NCBI GenBank assembly: GCA_900617975.1
Contig: UZAE01012746.1
Location: 20,786 to 32,611 of the forward strand
Source: Rodentolepis nana
Taxonomy: Eukaryota; Platyhelminthes; Cestoda; Cyclophyllidea; Hymenolepididae
Direction of reading: 5' to 3'
Length of the DNA: 11,826 nucleotides
The translations under genes were made by a program, and so were the position numbers. Position 1 is the first letter of the stretch. Each line of letters starts with the position of its first letter. Below the pieces are notes generated by a model. It had not been told where the DNA came from, did no database searches, and saw only the letters and a program-made list of their open reading frames with translations. Positions 8,238-11,826 of the stretch are shown here, piece by piece.

Positions 8238-10709
8238 ATGAGAGAGTCAAGGTTGTTGAATTTTTAATCTTTTACAAACTTAGGTCAAAGATATTTCAGG
8301 ACCTTTTAGATACGCAGAAAATTGACCTAAATTTACTAAGAAAGGAATGTTTATCCGGTTGTCCAGAAAGCGGTGATTTTCGTTCGATATCTTGGAAGAT
8401 CCTATTAAATTATCTTCCAACTGAAAAATCCCTCTGGAATACAACCCTTTCAAAAGCTCGGAAAGAGTATGAAGGATTTTTACCGGAATTTATCTCAAAA
8501 AAATCAAAATCGAATCAGTCTTCCGATCATGTAGGACATCAATTTCATTTTATTTTGCAATTGTAGCCCCTGAGCAGTGACCCTAGTAGCTATTGGCGAG
8601 AATACTTTGACGACAACATCGTCCTGCTCCAGATTAATAAAGACTGCCGTCGCCTATATCCTGAGCTTGATTTTTTTCGACGTCCTACTCAATATCCGTG
8701 TGATAAGATCTTCGAATCGGGTGTCAAAATATCAGACTTGCGAAATCGAATTGAAACAGAGCTGACTCGGGTAAGCTTTCTTCTTTATTTTCTGATAGAT
8801 TTTATACTAGTCCCATTCCGTTGCGACAAATACCCTAGGTGCCATTAGGCTTGTAAATTCTATTGATGACCATTGTGGCACTTCTTTACTTCGTGCTGCT
8901 TGTGATGACGAAGAAATTCGAGATGGCAAGCATTCCATATCGAATGGAGCTCTCGATCCAAATGCCGAATTTCATTGGGAGGTTGTCCAGCGAATACTTT
9001 TCACGTCATATAAAATGAATCGTGCTTCTTCCTACGTGCAGGGGATGAATGAAATAGCTGCCCCCATTTACTACGTTTTCGCGAACAATCCTGATCCAAA
9101 TGAGAGACGTGAGTTTCCAAGCAGAGTTACAGATCTTTTTCGAGATAATACTTTAAGTCTATTCTGAAAGATGGGTTTTAAAATTTTCTCACTCCATAAT
9201 TCAATTTAGTTTATTTTTCATTATATGCTCGGAATTAAATATCTACAATAGTTTCAGGCTTAGAACATTGTTGAATCTGCCTATCAAAATAATCATTTTT
9301 CGTTTATTCTTGTTGGTGTCTCGAAGTGCTCTTATCTTCGTGATGCAACATAGCTCACGGTTTCATTTTGACAAATTTTTTTATTGAAGCACTCGTTGAG
9401 TTGAAATTAACGTCTTAGTGCCTCCATGTTTTGATAACGCAATTCTGTCACCCCATTTTTTTATTTGTCAGCCTTAGTCAGACGATCACTCTATTCGCTG
9501 CGCCTTCACCGTACAGAAATAAGATTTAAGTTTTGGTAGTTAACGCAATGTCTTTTTCGTTAGTATTTGTGAGGGAAAGGGTCCTTTTTATTTTCAAGAG
9601 ACAGAGAAGGCTATTTGTTGGTCTACTAACGCTACTCTCATAACAAATCGTGGAAACATAGGTCTTTGTACAATTTAGCCACCTTTTCCTTGGATAAACA
9701 ACCAGTTCTTGATTAAAAGCAGTTATGCATACTAATTGATGTTTATATATGTTTATGTCCTCTCTATTTGAAGGTGTGTTAACCATGAGATAAATTTGGT
9801 AAACCAAATTCTGGCTAAATCATCAAGATAATTTTAAGATTAAAAGGACCGAAGTTGTGAATGAGCAACATTTCCCTTGGCATTTTATTATACCTCAACA
9901 TTTGGTCGCATTGACGAGAAAAAGAGTGCTAATTTCCAAGGGAACCACTGCATGAATAGTGTTAACTTTCGTTCGCATGTATGCAGGTGGGATTTGGAGG
10001 TGAAATAGGATTGCGATTGTTGAATACTACCCACTCCAGGTGCTGCAGTAGTAGTAGTAGTAGTAGCTAGTATAGAAGTGCCGCCAACAGCGGGTTGCCA
10101 ATTCAGAAAGAAGACGTGCATGCTGTGGCTAACTAGCTATAGTTATGAAATCTGGCATCACATAACGCCCACAATCATGTTGGAGGACAAAGCTTATGAT
10201 CTATGACCATTTTAAAACGATCGTCAAATCTAATAAGTAGGCACTTTCAAAATACTTCCCCCCCCCCCTCCCCCTTCCTCCCCACCAAATACCGAGTTGA
10301 AAGACTGAAACATGGTATTCACTTGTCCGCTTTGCAGGTTTCGCTGAGCACGATGCCTTCTTCTGTTTCAATAACCTGATGGTGGAAATTCAGAGCGTCT
10401 TTAATCGCAATTTTGACCAAGATTTTGGCATTGGTAAGTGCATGCTCTTGATTTCAACTATTTCTGGATTCGAGAATTGTCTCCCGTGATGTATTTACGT
10501 TTTTTGGCGCATTTATGCCACGAAATTCTTGTTTTCTGTCTACCGAAATTGTACATCCTTTCTAGGCAGCAAGATGGAGACCATGTTAAGTCTGCTTGGT
10601 GAACTTGATGCCGATCTACTCCAAAAGTTGAACCGTCTCCACCTCGAACCCGCGCATTTTGCATTCCGATGGATTACTCTCCTCCTAACTCGAGAATTCC
10701 TTCTCCCAG
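8238..10709 (+). CDS. TBC1D13: TBC1D13-type Rab GTPase-activating protein, six exons, 3' end missing
   Basis: TBC-domain proteins speed GTP hydrolysis by Rab GTPases; human TBC1D13 is known as a Rab35 GAP in membrane traffic. Exons: 8238-8251, 8284-8530, 8567-8770, 8811-9108, 10338-10433 and 10566-10709, with GT...AG introns of 32, 36, 40, 1229 and 132 nt and matching phases. They encode 334 residues; the human protein is 400. Start ATG 8238 gives MRESRSKIFQDLL, aligning with the human N terminus. The TBC motifs are visible: RSISWKILLNYLP (~44-56), the arginine finger INKDCRR (Arg115), and the glutamine finger YVQGMNE (Gln232). These are followed by AEHDAFFCFNNLM and FAFRWITLLLTREFLLP at the end. 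Both catalytic residues are present, so activity is expected. The region between fingers (~150-205) is low in conservation, as in other family members. The last exon ends in phase 1; the RxWD...CCA portion was not found and probably lies beyond 11826. Confidence 0.95.
10048..10066. repeat. GTA trinucleotide microsatellite
   Basis: Six tandem GTA units in TBC1D13 intron 4. On the minus strand they read as a run of Thr codons in one frame. Confidence 0.9.
10258..10284. repeat. C-rich homopolymer tract
   Basis: Eleven C in a row, one T, then further C/T runs. It lies in intron 4 of TBC1D13 upstream of the exon 5 acceptor. Confidence 0.85.
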
Positions 10710-10965
10710 GTAATATAGAGTTGATTGCATATCTTGTTTGCTGCCATTTAACTGTTATGGAAAATCATACTCAGTCTAGTGCTGAGGCTCTCATTTGAAG
10801 TGCTTTCCTAGAAGACCGAGGAAGGGGAGGGGGCTATAGAAAGACATATGGACTTCACTTCGGGTGTTTTTGATCGCCTAACTTGTCGGCACTCTTCAAT
10901 TTTATTTTCTGATTGAATAATTCTAGCGCTTTGGCTAATCTTGGACCCTAGAGTAATATTAGCTT

Positions 10966-11286
10966 TATATCAAGTGGCAGGCTTTTTGATAGTTACCATT
11001 AGCCCTTTAGTTGACTTCGGGCTTCACAGTAGGGAGGAGCATCAATGCCACAAAAAGTCGAGGGGAGGGGGGGGAGGAAGAAGAGTGGTTCACAGATGCA
11101 AGAGAGACAGACACAAAGGTAGAGAGAGGGGTAAGGTGAGTACTGTGGGAGTGGTGGAATATGACATACAGTAGGGTCATGGTATTTCGAAATCAGAAGT
11201 CAACTGCAAGTTTCTATCCTTTTTTTGCCGTATGAGTATACATTGCCCGGGGTGCACCACGTGGGGACAAGTCTATCGCGCACTCC
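10966..11286 (-). mobile_element. Dispersed repeat copy 3, inverted
   Basis: On the minus strand it begins GGAGTGCGCGATAGACTTG, then CCCCACGTGGTGCAC and GGGCAATGTATACTCATACG. It goes through the pyrimidine-rich middle and ends GACTTCAACTAAAGGGC-like (with inserted and changed bases), TGCCACTTGATATA and an AT-rich tail. On the plus strand the middle is a long purine tract (about 11058-11135). No clear target-site duplication is seen. It lies in the presumed last intron of TBC1D13, antisense to that gene. Confidence 0.75.
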
Positions 11287-11490
11287 ATTTATGAAAAATA
11301 ACACGACGACAAATATCGTTGCCTTAGTAGTTTACAAAGGAGATTAAAAAACCTGCAAGTGCTCATAATATCAAATTCTCACTTTCGTTTTGATAAGTCT
11401 TTGCCTTGGATAGCATTGTGGATCATGACTATTGAGAGTTAGGAACCCAGTCACTGAGGCCTAGTGTCCCACCTCAACTTCTCGCCTTCT

Positions 11491-11491
<1 letters not shown>

Positions 11492-11522
<31 letters not shown>
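11492..11522. repeat. GT dinucleotide microsatellite
   Basis: About 15 tandem GT units. It is intronic or downstream of TBC1D13; no function is visible. Confidence 0.95.
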
Positions 11523-11523
<1 letters not shown>

Positions 11524-11826
11524 TTCTTTGTCATAGTCTGATTGACCCTCTAAAATAGGCATAAATCCTTGAAGTTTGCCTTTACTCCAAAATTATGCAC
11601 TGTAATTACCCCTTAGTTTGACCCCATTTATGAATAATTGCAAATATCCTGTTAATTTAATTCTTCTGGCATTATAAATATTGTTTGACGCATTTTGAAA
11701 GGATATTTGGATTTGTAAGTGGGGGGTCGTAAAACTTAATTGGGCTGTATTAGTAAAGTGGCTTTACTATCGCCATTACTTCAACTTCTATCGTAAGGTC
11801 ATCACACATTGTTGGTCAGATGACTG

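Larger units (their letters stand above)
9109..10337 (+). other. TBC1D13 intron 4 (1,229 nt)
   Basis: It runs from GTGAGT at 9109 to ...TTTGCAG at 10337 and joins codon C|GT (Arg). It holds a GTA microsatellite at 10048-10066 and a C-rich tract at 10258-10284, about 55 nt before the acceptor. It has no copy of the dispersed repeat. Open minus-strand frames at 9526-9807 and 9888-10121 are not recognisable as genes. Confidence 0.85.
10710..11826 (+). other. Presumed last intron of TBC1D13 up to the window end
   Basis: A donor GTAATA follows the FLLP codons at 10710. The stretch holds the reverse repeat copy (10966-11286) and a GT microsatellite. I searched for the expected next exon (an Arg-x-Trp-Asp motif and a hydrophobic CCA segment) and saw no convincing match, so the gene probably continues past 11826. 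Confidence 0.6.

Noticed and set aside
9526..9807. 93-codon minus-strand frame in TBC1D13 intron 4
   Set aside because: No recognisable motif, and open frames of this length are expected by chance in a window of this size.
10927..10965. Possible seventh TBC1D13 exon after the TTCTAG acceptor, reading ALWLILD in phase
   Set aside because: It vaguely recalls the expected RxWD motif, but lacks the charged residues and the hydrophobic CCA segment, and runs straight into repeat copy 3.

Overview
This is nuclear DNA of a multicellular eukaryote, most likely a parasitic flatworm (tapeworm or fluke). The protein-coding genes are animal-type and split into short exons. Several introns are only 32-40 nt long with GT...AG borders, intron and intergenic DNA is AT-rich, and a short dispersed repeat occurs several times. 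The flatworm assignment is inferred from gene style; no diagnostic marker gene is present.

Three genes are supported by reading exons across splice sites in a consistent phase. (1) On the minus strand, positions 2048 down to 1120 hold the first three exons (about 269 residues) of a WD40 protein that matches UTP4/Cirhin, a small-subunit processome component; the rest of the gene lies to the left or beyond the window. (2) On the minus strand, 7916 down to 3189 hold a complete six-exon gene for a 379-residue RIB43A-like (RIBC1/RIBC2) protein, a ciliary doublet-microtubule inner protein. (3) On the plus strand, from 8238 to at least 10709, lie six exons (334 residues) of a Rab GTPase-activating protein of the TBC1D13 type, with both catalytic fingers visible; only the C-terminal portion is missing. 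RIBC and TBC1D13 are head to head with 321 bp between start codons. The three genes serve unrelated processes (ribosome assembly, cilia, membrane traffic), so this is ordinary metazoan gene packing, not a functional cluster.

The large introns and gene-free stretches contain a roughly 320-bp interspersed repeat. There are three near-complete copies (4563-4894 and 6214-6536 on plus, 10966-11286 on minus) and a degenerate 3' remnant at about 136-215. One copy is flanked by an exact 11-bp direct repeat, which points to retroposition. The three near-complete copies all lie in introns (the third in the presumed last intron) and are antisense to the host gene.

Other items are simple repeats (GT, GTA, poly-G and poly-C runs), an open minus-strand frame in a RIBC intron with weak HUS1-like resemblance, and a 26-codon coding-looking fragment at the very left end. 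I see no RNA gene, CRISPR array, operon or gene cassette. The repeat family is the most unusual element here; I cannot support any new multi-gene system.
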